A stretch of 64,000 nucleotides of DNA, taken from NCBI RefSeq assembly GCF_029227915.1, contig NC_079880.1, positions 32,851,501-32,915,500 of the forward strand, read 5' to 3'. How positions within the stretch are numbered: position 1 is the stretch's first letter; every line of letters begins with the position of its first letter. Shown piece after piece: positions 9,086-20,200 of this stretch. The position numbers were made by a program, and so were the translations under genes. The DNA comes from Hydractinia symbiolongicarpus. Taxonomy: Eukaryota > Cnidaria > Hydrozoa > Anthoathecata > Hydractiniidae. The notes beneath the pieces are model-generated. The model saw nothing but the letters and a program-made list of their open reading frames with translations, searched no databases and was not told where the DNA came from.

Positions 9086-9401
9086 AAAGTAGGGCTAATC
9101 TTTTGCTCCGATTTTGATTGAATATATAAAAACCGCCCCGTAGGGCTGACGATTCATGACTGACTTTGAACAGAAATATGACCCACTCAACGTGGGGCAT
9201 TTTAATATTTAGGGAACTTGCGCAAACTCAAAATTGACGGATGACGGTACCTTTAAAGATTGGGAATAGCGAATTGCTTTGGAAATAACATAGTCATAAG
9301 AAAAAAGATAGTCTGGCGTCTCGGGGCCGTTTCTATTGTTCTCGCTAATCATGTTGTCAAAATGGGGGTGGCCCGAGCGCCAATACACTAAAATCAGCAA
9401 G

Positions 9402-10582
9402 ATGGCTGCCGCAGCCGAAGATTACTTTGGAGATGAAGATTTGGATGCTATTTTGTTGATACTTGAGGAGAATATTCTCGAAAATAATACAGATTTTACT
9501 GGAGAGTTCGAGGGAATAGTTGATGAAATCAATGATGAGGTTCCTGCCGCGGGATTTCAGTGTTCTGAGTGCGAAAAAGTATGCAAAAGTCAACGTGGTT
9601 TAACCAGGCATCGTAATGTAAAACACGCACCCACAAATACTGATTCTGCCATTGCTTCGACATCACAAAATGTGAAAAAGACCCCTGAAGAGTTGCTACA
9701 TCCTCTATACTTCAAGAAATATGTAAACGCTAGTGCATTGAAGCTAGCAAAGGATGATTGTTACTCTGAGAAAACACGTGAAGAATTTGATGGCTACACA
9801 GTGACACTTGATGAGGCAAATGCATCATATGCTTGTGTTCGTGATGTAATTGGTCAATTCAAGGGAAATGCTGAGAAATTTTATCCAAAATTTTACAAAT
9901 GTATATCAGCAGATGAAGTCATCTTTCAGAAATTATCACGGAAATGTTCAGTTCTACTTGGTTGTGAGGTAGCAAATCATGTCTTGGCTCATATCACAGG
10001 TTCTATTGTGAAAGAAAACACCGTTGAATTTCCGAAACCATGTTACAGTGCCAAGGAAATCAATATCATAAAATATTTGAGTGGTTATGTCTTTTCCACA
10101 ATGTACAGGCGATTGAGACGTTCAAAAGCTACACAGAGTATGTTGGGTGTTCAATGTTTGAACATACTTATAGTTGGCAAGCAATCGGCCGATGAAAGTT
10201 GCGAAAGTGATGTCCTAATAAAAGCTAAGGATAGAGGCGGTCTATGGAGTGTTACCGCAGAAGTTCATGCAATATTTACCGAAGTCGAAACATCATTTCG
10301 CGAATCAACAGCTAATTTTGGTAGACAAATAGACAGCAAAAAAATGGTATCAAAACTTATGGAAAATTCATACATTTTGTGTACAATAAATTGAGAAATA
10401 TTTCTGCTGAAAAAGTTGAAAAAGAAATAGCGTTGAATTTGTTGGATCACTTGATAACACTTAACATCCGTGTGCGAACGTTTTCTTTGGTGAAAGATAA
10501 AATTGCCTCGAAAAAAAAGAAGACCAGATCACTTCGAACCGAGATAAAAAAATCATCTGTATCACTGGACAAAGGTCATTGA
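9402..10582 (+). pseudogene. C2H2 zinc-finger protein of the P-like element, one frameshift
   Basis: I prefer the ATG at 9402 (context AAGATGG) over 9336. The product is acidic at the start, then has one classical C2H2 finger at about residues 53-75 (FQCSECEKVCKSQRGLTRHR). A conserved globular part follows, ending with KEINIIKYLSGYVFSTMYRR. The first frame stops at 10394. A second frame overlapping it from about 10376 carries the rest (YNKLRN... then RVRTFSLVKDKIASKKKK) to TGA 10580-10582, so a one-base shift near 10375 breaks the gene. Its role is unknown. DNA binding or regulation of the convergent transposase is plausible. A histone-like stem-loop follows 24 nt after the stop. Confidence 0.6.
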
Positions 10583-10606
10583 ACCTCTTATACAAACTAA
10601 TTAAAC

Positions 10607-10622
10607 GGCTATTTTTATAGCC
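10607..10622 (+). terminator. histone-like 3' stem-loop after the C2H2 gene
   Basis: GGCTATTTTTATAGCC: six-pair stem, UUUU loop, flanked by AAAC before and ACACAC after, then a purine-rich TTGAAAAAAG. It lies 24 nt after the stop codon, in sense orientation. The metazoan histone stem-loop is also 16 nt, with GG..CC closing pairs, a U-rich four-base loop, and a purine-rich downstream element. Here stem pair 5 is A-U instead of C-G. Confidence 0.55.
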
Positions 10623-11193
10623 ACACACTTGAAAAAAGCATTATTATGGCAAATGGCATATAAACTTTATATTTTAGAAGGATACTGTGTCCCAGAATTT
10701 TATATATATGGTAAGGCACTTATTTTTTATTGCTGTTGTATAGAAAAAATATGTTGAACTTCATCCCTATATATAGCAGATTTCGTGAATTTTGATTCTT
10801 TTCGCTTAAAATTTGGGAAGGAAGAAAATAATTTTTTCAATACAATGTTTCGCAAATATTTTAAAAAATCAAAATTATTTTTGGGGTTTTTCAGCTCTTG
10901 AAAGTTTATGTATCACACAAAAAAGATTTCTTCAATATTTTTCTAATTTTTCATTAATCGCTAAATTAAATCTCGTAAATTTCTGCCTAAGGTACTAAGA
11001 TTACAGTAAAAAAGAAAATAAAGTAAGCTAATTTTATCATCGCCAAAAACCGTGAAACTGAAAAATTTGAAAACTTCAAAAAAATAAAGGCAAATAAAAA
11101 TTTTTGAAAAAATACGTACCTTGCAAAAATAGTTCACATTGCAGCAACTTCATGAGCAAGATTAATACCAAAAATATGTTTTTTCAAATGTGT

Positions 11194-11209
11194 GGCTATA
11201 AAAATAGCC
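11194..11209 (-). terminator. histone-like 3' stem-loop after the THAP transposase gene
   Basis: On the minus strand this is the same 16-nt stem-loop as at 10607, with AAAC before it and ACACATTTGAAAAAAC after it, 25 nt after the transposase stop codon (11235-11237). The shared flank with the C2H2 gene extends over roughly 40 nt. The 570 bp between the two stem-loops is AT-rich and holds no gene. Confidence 0.55.
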
Positions 11210-11234
11210 GTTTAATTAGTTCGTTGTGTACAAG

Positions 11235-12086
11235 TTAGTTCTTTTTGTTTCTTTTACGGCATGGAACAGTCTCAACATCTATTGTAGCGAGTATAGGGTC
11301 ATCATTGCAGCAGTTACCAGCTATCGGTCGAAATAATTTTGATGTACGAATTGTATTGTCGTTGTAACCAAAATCTCTAAGTGAAGGATTATCTCTACGG
11401 TGTCCAATTGACCGTTGCTGGCCAAAATAATTTTCAAGTGGATCTTGACAAAATCTTTCGGTAAATACATAAGGTACATTTTGAGATAGCAAGTATTTTA
11501 TGAGCTCAATACTGAAGTAAACGGTCAATTGAAGTCCCTCATAGGTTTGCCAAGAAATAAACATATTCGCTCTAGCATTATCAGTATACTGAGCATCATT
11601 TCGGTCAGCGATAGAAATTTTCCAGTCGGTGAAGTATTTTAAGAAGGTATCAATCAACCATGTGAAACGTTCATCATCAAGGTTTTCATATGGTTTTAGA
11701 AATGGTTTTTGTTTTCTGACACATTCCACAGAATTGCTGACATTCATACAGTCAAAAAATTTGTCCAACATCCTGCAATATGTGGCCGTACCAATTGCAT
11801 CCGGTGGACCATATGTCTGTAAAGCTTGAAATACAGATTCGCTCAACACTTGAGCTGCAAGTCGCACATTTATGACTGAAAAGGGTGTCAAAGAAATGTG
11901 TTCATTTGTAATTTTTGGTACCAAGTGTAACCCACAATCTAAATCATCATGAAAAAGCTTTGAGATATGATTCCATGTCTTGTCGAAATCGCTTTTTCCA
12001 GCTGGCACTTTGAACAACGATAAACCCTTATACTCTGGTCGACGTGAGACTGAACAGCCGTAAATAGAACAATTAGCACCAGGCAT
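11235..12086 (-). CDS. THAP9/P-element-like transposase, internally deleted
   Basis: The start MPGANCSIYGC (12086) opens a THAP C2CH zinc domain (Cys pair, then PEYKGLSLFKVP). The sequence then runs abruptly into the C-terminal half of P-type transposases: HISLTPFSVINVRLAAQVLS, ATYCRMLDKFFDCMNV, and the hallmark CQDPLENYFGQQRSIGHRRD. THAP9-like proteins are about 900 residues. This one is about 283, so most of the THAP remainder, the coiled coil and the RNase H-like catalytic core are missing. It may act as a truncated DNA-binding repressor, as known for internally deleted P elements. No stop or frameshift interrupts it. Confidence 0.7.
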   Translation of the reverse strand: MPGANCSIYGCSVSRRPEYKGLSLFKVPAGKSDFDKTWNHISKLFHDDLDCGLHLVPKITNEHISLTPFSVINVRLAAQVLSESVFQALQTYGPPDAIGTATYCRMLDKFFDCMNVSNSVECVRKQKPFLKPYENLDDERFTWLIDTFLKYFTDWKISIADRNDAQYTDNARANMFISWQTYEGLQLTVYFSIELIKYLLSQNVPYVFTERFCQDPLENYFGQQRSIGHRRDNPSLRDFGYNDNTIRTSKLFRPIAGNCCNDDPILATIDVETVPCRKRNKKN

Positions 12087-12539
12087 AACAACTTTCAACG
12101 TATCAAATAACAATTTCGAAGTAATTTTCCAAAATAAAACCAATGTTAGCAAACAAAACTTTCGATTTCCCTAACAAACATGCTAGAAAACCGCCATTTT
12201 AGATTTTGATGCATTCCAGAGAATGGGCCCGAGTTTAGAAACGGCCACAAAACGATAGAACAATGGCCTATTGTTACTGTCCAGACTATCTTTTTTTTAT
12301 GACTATGGAAATAACCACCCTGCATAACTTCCCCGCGCCGTATCCTTTTCTTGCCGACGTGAAAACCATACGTAGGCACGTAAGATACAGTGGTTGTGAC
12401 CTAAGACTATTTATACAATCATTTCTTCAGGCACAAGTGCTTAGGGTGAAAAAAATGTGCGGCAAATAAATGGTAAAGCAAAAATGAAACTGACAAGCAT
12501 AAACAAAGTCAGAGAGAAAACTTCTTAAGCATAAGCAGG

Positions 12540-12727
12540 ATGAAAAGAATTGTTATAAACAAAGATATACTGCAAAAATTATGCAAATCTCTACCGTCAC
12601 CTGGCGAAAGTTCTAGAGACAACACAGGACAAAGTTTTTTTAAAACAAATTCAACTCCAACAGATTTTATAGTACATGGGAGTGATGGCAAAAAAGCTGT
12701 GGAAGAGTGGGATAAATTATGTGCGAG
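12540..12727 (+). pseudogene. Harbinger Myb-gene exon 1, copy 1
   Basis: This is identical to the exon at 33257-33444. It starts at an ATG (MKRIVINKDILQKLCKSLPS), ends KKAVEEWDKLCA and is followed by a GTAGCT donor. Exon 2 of the same gene lies at 13033-13119. In this copy the rest of the gene is separated from it by the 17.4-kb tyrosine-recombinase element, so it is either an interrupted allele or a duplicate fragment. The intron between the exons is AT-rich with AGCTAGCT-like simple sequence. Confidence 0.55.
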
Positions 12728-13324
12728 GTAGCTAGCTATAGCATAGTTGAATAGTGAGCCTTTTTATTATAGTATAGTTGAATAGTCTTTTTATTTAGCT
12801 AGTTAGCTATATATATATAGTAAAAAGAATAGTTTTAGCTATAGCTAGCTTGCTACATTTTAGCTGGCTAGCTTCTTGTTAGACAACACAAAGTTCCGAC
12901 ATGATTGAAAGGTCTTAGAGTAATTTAAACTGTGTAGCACAGCTATATGCTGACTGCATGATCTCTAGAAGTTGCCAAGTAAATCTCGCAGCGTGAAACA
13001 AGTGTACAACGTACTAAGTTCTTTTTATTTAGTCACTCAATATTATCATCAACCATGCAATTTCAAGAAAAGAACGAACCTACACAAAAGACATCATCAA
13101 CTAGTTTAACAGAAAAACGGTAAAAGCTTAGCTTAAATAGCTTAATAATTTAGCTTAATTTAATAGGTAAAAAAACTAGATGGAATCACAATTTAGCTGT
13201 ATTAGTATATTAAATAGTTTATATAATATATATATATATATTTATTATAAAATCAGCCAAAAATCCTTGATAATATAACACTGTTTTGAAAAGCTTCGTA
13301 AATTTTATTTTTAAATAAAGTGTT

Positions 13325-13330
<6 letters not shown>

Positions 13331-13370
<40 letters not shown>
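13331..13370. repeat. TA microsatellite, 40 bp, left target of the tyrosine-recombinase element
   Basis: A pure (AT)n tract. The same unique sequence before it (TGTTTTTTTA) also precedes the 276-bp TA tract at 34048. Confidence 0.95.
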
Positions 13371-13372
<2 letters not shown>

Positions 13373-14292
13373 CTAAATCGCCCTAATGTGGACAACTAAA
13401 GCAAAAAAAACTATCGTAAAGTGGACACGATCGTAATGTGGACATTTTTCGTGTCCACGTAACGTTTGCGCTAATTTCTAACCCTCTTTTGTTAACGCAG
13501 TCATAATGACATCTAATTGTCATTCTTAAGGGCCTAACAGAGTACTAATTAAGGTACTGTATGCATATTTTTACGCAGCGCAATTATTAAAAAATAGGCA
13601 TATTGGATTTGGGGTATATATCTCTCTTTTGTAATTTTCGTACATTAGGTGGACACGATATATATCTTGCAATTCTGAAGCAGCGGGAGGCTATATCTCG
13701 GTCGTTTTGATGACGTGGTCTGTAACACAAAGGAGGCTCCTAATTATATTGTTTTTATGCAAAATTATGTCGGTATAAAAGATATATTGCAATTTTATTG
13801 GTTTGGCCTGCAAAAATACCGCGAAAATTTTCAGCACATATTCTCACCAGCCGGCATGCCGTACATCCATAATGGCACCTTTGTTTATCATGTGGATTGT
13901 CCTGTGGGAACGATAAAGTGTTAATTATTTTGTTTTTATGGAATTTCTCTGCCTTGTTTATGTGAATAAAGTAGATGAGGTAAACCCTATGTTATATTTC
14001 ACCTCAATGTGCAGAAACAAGTAATATAATTTATCTGATTGCCAAGTTTCGCTCAGCTACTTTGCTAACTAGCCAGAAAAGAGTGGTTAGCTAGCTAATG
14101 TACGTTTCTATTTATGTAGTCAAACAAGTAGCCACCAATGTTAGTTATCGAAAAATCAAAAAAATATATAAGTGGCTAAGCTTTAGCTAAGTATCTGGCT
14201 ACCTTTAGATGGATATATATTGCTATATTTCCTATGTTTTAGGGTTGTGTGAGCACTGAGAGTGGATTTAAGCTATCCATTTTGTTAAAAAA

Positions 14293-17200
14293 ATGGCCAA
14301 GGTAGCTCAAGTTCAATACAATACTGTAAGTAGGAATTTAAATTTTGTTGTTGGACTATGTGTTCAGCATTTCTAATTCTTGCCACTTAGTGAAAGCTCT
14401 TTAGGAAACTGCTGTGTGTCACCTGAACATTTTAATTCTGTGATTTCATTTTTCTTGGTAACTTTCTCTTTCACCAGGCAACACAGAATAGCTATATATG
14501 ACATGATATCCGGAGCTTTACATCTAGGATACAAAACTTTTTGGTGGCCACTAATCAACAGGATTGAATTTTCAGTTTTGCATGACTTAATTGAAAACAT
14601 GTTAGTAGTGTTTTATTCTACGAGGGTGCCGATAAGCCGCATACGCCGTAAAAAGTGCGGGCGTTTTCCGGCTAGTTCGGCGTTTTGTAAGAAATTCGGT
14701 ATTCGCCCGAAAAAACCCGCATAGGCCCGAACAATGCCCGAAAAACAAAAGGAAACAGACACTGATATGATTCATAAAAACTATAAAAATTAAAATAAAC
14801 TTACTATGTGGTAGCGAAGTTCTTAAAAGAACTGTTTTTGATGGTTCTTATCGGCACCCTCTTTTTATTCTACAGACCAAGTAATTATATACCCTTCTTT
14901 GCCTCTGATTTTTTTAACATGAACTCAGGTATATATATATATATATATATACTTTAAATTTAATCAGAAATTAAATGCTTATATATTATTCATGCTTAGT
15001 AAGTGAGTGCGAGTGAGTGCAAACCATCCCGTAAGATTCACATTCAAATGAGGCTATTATATAGCTATTAGATTCAAATGTACGACTTTCTAATCTTGTG
15101 CAAAGTGATAAACATGTCACAACTATACATTCAAAACGAAAAGTAAATTTATTTTTTTCTTAATTGGGTGTAAAATTATTTCTGTTAAGTGAAATAAGTA
15201 CTTTTATATGCCAGTATATTTACAAATGTACATGCTTCGAATATGAAAACTTGCTACCCATGTTGTTGTTTTCCAATTATCTCATGCTTTATGTTGAGCA
15301 TTGACACCTTTGTGCTGTGGGGTGATGGTAGCAGTTTTAAAAATGGGTGGAATTTTGCTTGTTTCAAGGCACATTTTCCAGATTGTTGTGTGTGAAGTTG
15401 TAATTGTTGACTCGCATTTGGGATGAAAATTTCAACATATTAGTTTTAAGTATTTAAGGATATGTAAAGGAAATCTCTATATATGTGTCCACCTTGATTT
15501 TTAATATTTATATTTTTGATATGTCCACTTTAGGATGATATTTTCAATACATAAGTTTTAAGTATTCAAGAACATATAAACGAAATATTTATGCATATAT
15601 ATGTTCACTTTGAGTTTTACAATGATAATTTCGACATAACAGTTCTAAAATTTTTAGGGATATGTAAGAGAAATGTCTGCGTGTCCACTGACTCAACTTT
15701 TACAATGTGTGCACTTTATGATGTTTATCATTACTTATGTTACTTATGTTAACTTTTGAAGTTGTGGACGACGGACGTCAGTCACTTTTTTCTTTGTTGT
15801 TTTGTTTGCTCCATTCGTAGACTAAGTTTAGGTCTGCTTGCACATTTTCAATGTCACTTTCAGAGCTAACCTTCATTGTAAGTCTTGTATCATCTGCAAA
15901 GCTTGAGAGAGATGCGTCCTTTACAGAAAGATCAGGAAGATGAGCGGTCCAAGCGCACTTCCTTGTGGTACGCCAGAGATGACTTTTGTGGTGTGTGAGT
16001 GGTGACCGTTTACTGAGACGTACCCTTATTTTGACTTTCCCAAATTGAACTAGTTGAATGCTTTTATTTATGTATTTTATTGAAGACATTTTTAATAAAA
16101 AAAAGATTTATTTTGTTACTTTTAGGATAAAACTTTATTAGGATGTATATTTGACTAAAAGAAAGAAACTTGATTGTATTTTTTTGAAACTGTGGTGATT
16201 TGGTAACTGTAAGTGGTCTAAAAAATTGCATCTTGACACGTGGAGGACGGGGATTTTCTTAAAACTTTCCTAAGATTTTAAGGTTGTTGAGGCTCATTTT
16301 CTTATCAAAAAAGACATGTAATATCAAAAGAGATGCCTATGTATATGGTCATTTTAAGTTTTACGAGTTATGACTTTGACATATCTACTTTAATATATAG
16401 TTTTGGCATATAAATTTAACTTTCTTTAAGAATATCTAAAAAGAAATATGAATGTCCACTTTGAGTTTTAAAATTTATGTTTTTGATATGTCCATGTTAG
16501 GATGATAATTGGGACATATTAGTTCAAGAATATGTATAAAGGAAACGTTTATGTATATGTCCACTTTGAGTTTTAAAACTTATGTTTTTGATATGTCCAC
16601 TTTAGGATGAAAATGTCGACATATTAGTTTTAACTATTTCAAATATGTAAAAAGAAAATGTATATGTCCACCTTAAGTTTTAAAATTTATGTTTTTGATA
16701 TGTCCACTTTAGCATGATAATTTCGAGATAAAATTATTTTAAATATTCAAGAATATGTAAAGGAATTTCTATGTATGTGTCCACTTTAAGTTTAAAAATT
16801 TATGTATTTGGTATGTCCACTTTAGGATGATAATTTTGAGATAAAATTATTTTAAATATTCAAGAATATGTAAAGGAAATGTCTATGTATATGTCCACTT
16901 TAAGTTTTAAAATTTATTTTTTTGACATGTCCACTTTAGGATGATAATTTCGACATATTAGTTTCAACTATTCAAAAATATTTAAAAAGGAAATGTCTAT
17001 GTATATGTCCACTTTGAGTTTTAAAATTTATGTTTTTGATATGTCCACTTTGGATGATAATTTCGACATATTAGTTTTAACTATTCAAAAATATGTAAAA
17101 AGGAAATGTTTATGTATATGTCCACTTTGAGTTTTAAAATTTATTTTTTTGACATGTCCACTTTAGGATGATAATTTCGACTAGTTTTAACTATTCGAAA

Positions 17201-20200
17201 ATATTTAAAAAAGAAATGTGTATGTATATGTCCACTTTGAGTTTTAAAATTTATGTTTTCGATATGTCCACTTTAGCATGATAATTTTGAGATAAAATTA
17301 TTTTAACTATTCAAAAATATGTAAAAAGGAAATGTCTATGTATATGTCCACTTTGAGTTTTAAAATTTATGTTTTTGATATGTCCACTTTAGGATGATAA
17401 TTTCGACATATTAGTTTTAACTATTCAAAAATATGTAAAAAGGAAATGTTTATGTATATGTCCACTTTGAGTTTTAAAATTTATGTTTTTGATATGTCCA
17501 CTTTGGATGATAATTTCGACATATTAGTTTTAACTATTCAAAAATATGTAAAAAGGAAATGTTTATGTATATGTCCACTTTGAGTTTTAAAATTTATTTT
17601 TTTGACATGTCCACTTTAGGATGATAATTTCGACTAGTTTTAACTATTCGAAAATATTTAAAAAAGAAATGTCTATGTATATGTCCACTTTGAGTTTTAA
17701 AATTTATGTTTTTGATATGTCCACTTTGGATGATAATTTCGACATATTAGTTTCAACTATTCAAAAATATGTAAAAAGGAAATGTCTATGTATATGTCCA
17801 CTTTGAGTTTTAAAATTTATGTTTTTGATATGTCCACTTTAGGATGATAATTTCGACATATTAGTTTCAACTATTCAAAAATATGTAAAAAGGAAATGTC
17901 TATGTATATTTCCACTTTGAGTTTTAAAATTTATGTTTTTGACATGTCCACTTTAGGATGATAATTTCGACATATTAGTTTCAACTATTCAAAAATATGT
18001 AAAAAGGAAATGTCTATGTATATGTCCACTTTGTGTTTTAAAATTTATGTTTTTGATATGTCCACTTTAGGATGATAATTTCGACATATTAGTTTTAACT
18101 ATTCAAAAATATGTAAAAAGGAAATGTTTATGTATATGTCCACTTTGAGTTTTAAAATTTATGTTTTTGATATGTCCACTTTGGATGATAATTTCGACAT
18201 ATTAGTTTTAACTATTCAAAAATATGTAAAAAGGAAATGTCTATGTATATGTCCACTTTGAGTTTTAAAATTTATGTTTTTGATATGTCCACTTTGGATG
18301 ATAATTTCGACATATTAGTTTTAACTATTCAAAAATATGTAAAAAGGAAATGTTTATGTATATGTCCACTTTGAGTTTTAAAATTTATGTTTTTGATATG
18401 TCCACTTTAGGATGACAATTTCGACATATTAGTTTCAACTATTCAAAAATATGTAAAAAGGAAATGTTTATGTATATGTCCACTTTGAGTTTTAAAATTT
18501 ATGTTTTTGATATGTCCACTTTAGGATGATAATTTCGACATATTAGTTTTAACTATTCAAAAATATGTAAAAAGGAAATGTCTATGTATATGTCCACTTT
18601 GAGTTTTAAAATTTATGTTTTCGATATGTCCACTTTAGCATGATAATTTCGAGATAAAATTATTTTAAATATTCAAGAATATGTAAAGAAAAATTTCGAC
18701 TAGTTTTAACTATTCAAAAATATTTAAAAAAGAAATGTGTATGTATATTTCCACTTTGAGTTTTAAAATTTATGTTTTTGACATGTCCACTTTAGGATGA
18801 TAATTTCGACATATTAGTTTTAACTATTTAAAATATGTAAAAAGAAAATGTATATGTCCACTTTAAGTTTTAAAATTTATGTTTTCGATATGTCCACTTT
18901 AGCATGATAATTTCGAGATAAAATTATTTTTAATATTCAAGAATATGTAAAGAAAAATTTCGACTAGTTTTAACTATTCAAAAATATTTAAAAAAGAAAT
19001 GTGTATGTATATTTCCACTTTGAGTTTTAAAATTTATGTTTTTGTTATGTCCACTTTAGGATGATAATTTCGACATATTAGTTTCAACTATTCAAAAATA
19101 TTTAAAAAGGAAATGTCTATGTATATGTCCACTTTGAGTTTTAAAATTTATGTTTTTGTTATGTCCACTTTAGGATGATAATTTCGACATATTAGTTTTA
19201 ACTATTCAAAAATATGTAAAAAGGAAATGTTTATGTATATGTCCACTTTGAGTTTTAAAATTTATGTTTTTGATATGTCCACTGTAGGATGATAATTTTG
19301 ACATATTAGTTTTAACTATTCAAAAATATGTAAAAAGGAAATGTTTATGTATATCTCCACTTTGAGTTTTAAAATTTATGTTTTTGACATGTCCACTTTA
19401 GCATGATAATTTTGAGATAAAATTATTTTAACTATTCAAAAATATTTAAAAAAGAAATGTGTATGTATATTTCCACTTTGAGTTTTAAAATTTATGTTTT
19501 TGTTATGTCCACTTTAGGATGATAATTTCGACATATTAGTTTCAACTATTCAAAAATATTTAAAAAGGAAATGTTTATGTATATGTCCACTTTGAGTTTT
19601 AAAATTTATGTTTTTGATATGTCCACTTTAGGATGACAATTTCGACATATTAGTTTCAACTATTCAAAAATATGTATAAAGGAAATATCCATGTATATGT
19701 CCACTTTAAGTTTTAAAATTTATGTTTTTGATATGTCCAATTTCAAATGATAATTTCGGCATTATTTTACTGACTCACTTGTATTACTTAATTCTCTTTA
19801 GAGAACGAAAAGAAGTAGAGCTAATGATGTTAAATCGCCAAGACAAACTGCACTATATTATTGTAAAAGGGGAACTGATCCAAAATCATTTGTAAAGAAA
19901 TGGATTAATGATCACATTGGTAAATTTGTTATTTTTTTGAATAACTGTTATAACTTAACTTCTTAATGATTACAGAATAGATGTGTGGTAAACATATATT
20001 TGTAGGATATGGTGTGTTTACAACATTGCCCCTGAAACATCACCAGTTTGTCCTGCAATATCCTGGAAAAGTTCTCACAAGAAAGGAAGGAGAGAGATTA
20101 GAGCTAGAGTATCCAACTTCCTGTGGATCATTTATTTTCTTTATGGACAAAAAGTGGTATGTCGAATTGAGAATGCCTTTTGTTTTCAGTTTCATTTGGG

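Larger units (their letters stand above)
9290..12306. mobile_element. P/THAP9-like DNA transposon with two convergent genes
   Basis: Terminal inverted repeats are 9290-9316 and 12281-12306 (ATAGTCATAAGAAAAAAGAT at the left end, one mismatch and one indel). They are flanked by a 9-bp direct repeat GGAAATAAC at 9281-9289 and 12307-12315, which may be read as the 8-bp duplication of P elements plus one base. A subterminal GGCCGTTTCT also occurs inverted on both sides. Inside are a C2H2 zinc-finger gene (plus) and a THAP-type transposase gene (minus). The transposase lacks its catalytic middle, so this copy is non-autonomous. It sits in the 5' leader of the Harbinger element. Confidence 0.75.
10424..13330. 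repeat. 2.9-kb block, copy 1 of an apparently identical duplicate
   Basis: It matches 31141-34047 at a constant offset of 20717 with no difference noticed by eye. It begins inside the C2H2 gene, covers the THAP gene, the right end of the P-like element and its flank, the first two exons of the Harbinger Myb gene, and stops exactly at a TA microsatellite. Because it crosses the P-like right end, copy 2 cannot come from P transposition. Confidence 0.9.

Noticed and set aside
9137-9190. Possible hammerhead ribozyme core (CTGACGA ... GAAATATGACC)
   Set aside because: The conserved core does not fit CTGATGA/GAAA with pairing stems.
10597-11224. A MITE bounded by the GGCTATTTTTATAGCC inverted repeats
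   Set aside because: No target duplication is evident, each arm sits at the same distance from a stop codon, and the same stem-loop follows the Harbinger transposase singly. A 3'-end signal explains the data better, though a MITE is not fully excluded.
15425-19765. Possible CRISPR-like array
   Set aside because: The unit is a 114-bp contiguous tandem repeat with no unique spacers, inside a eukaryotic intron.
19976-19980. Premature TAG at the start of the SET exon
   Set aside because: It applies only if the acceptor at 19975 is used. The acceptor at 20005 gives the right phase and the expected GYGVF start of the SET domain.
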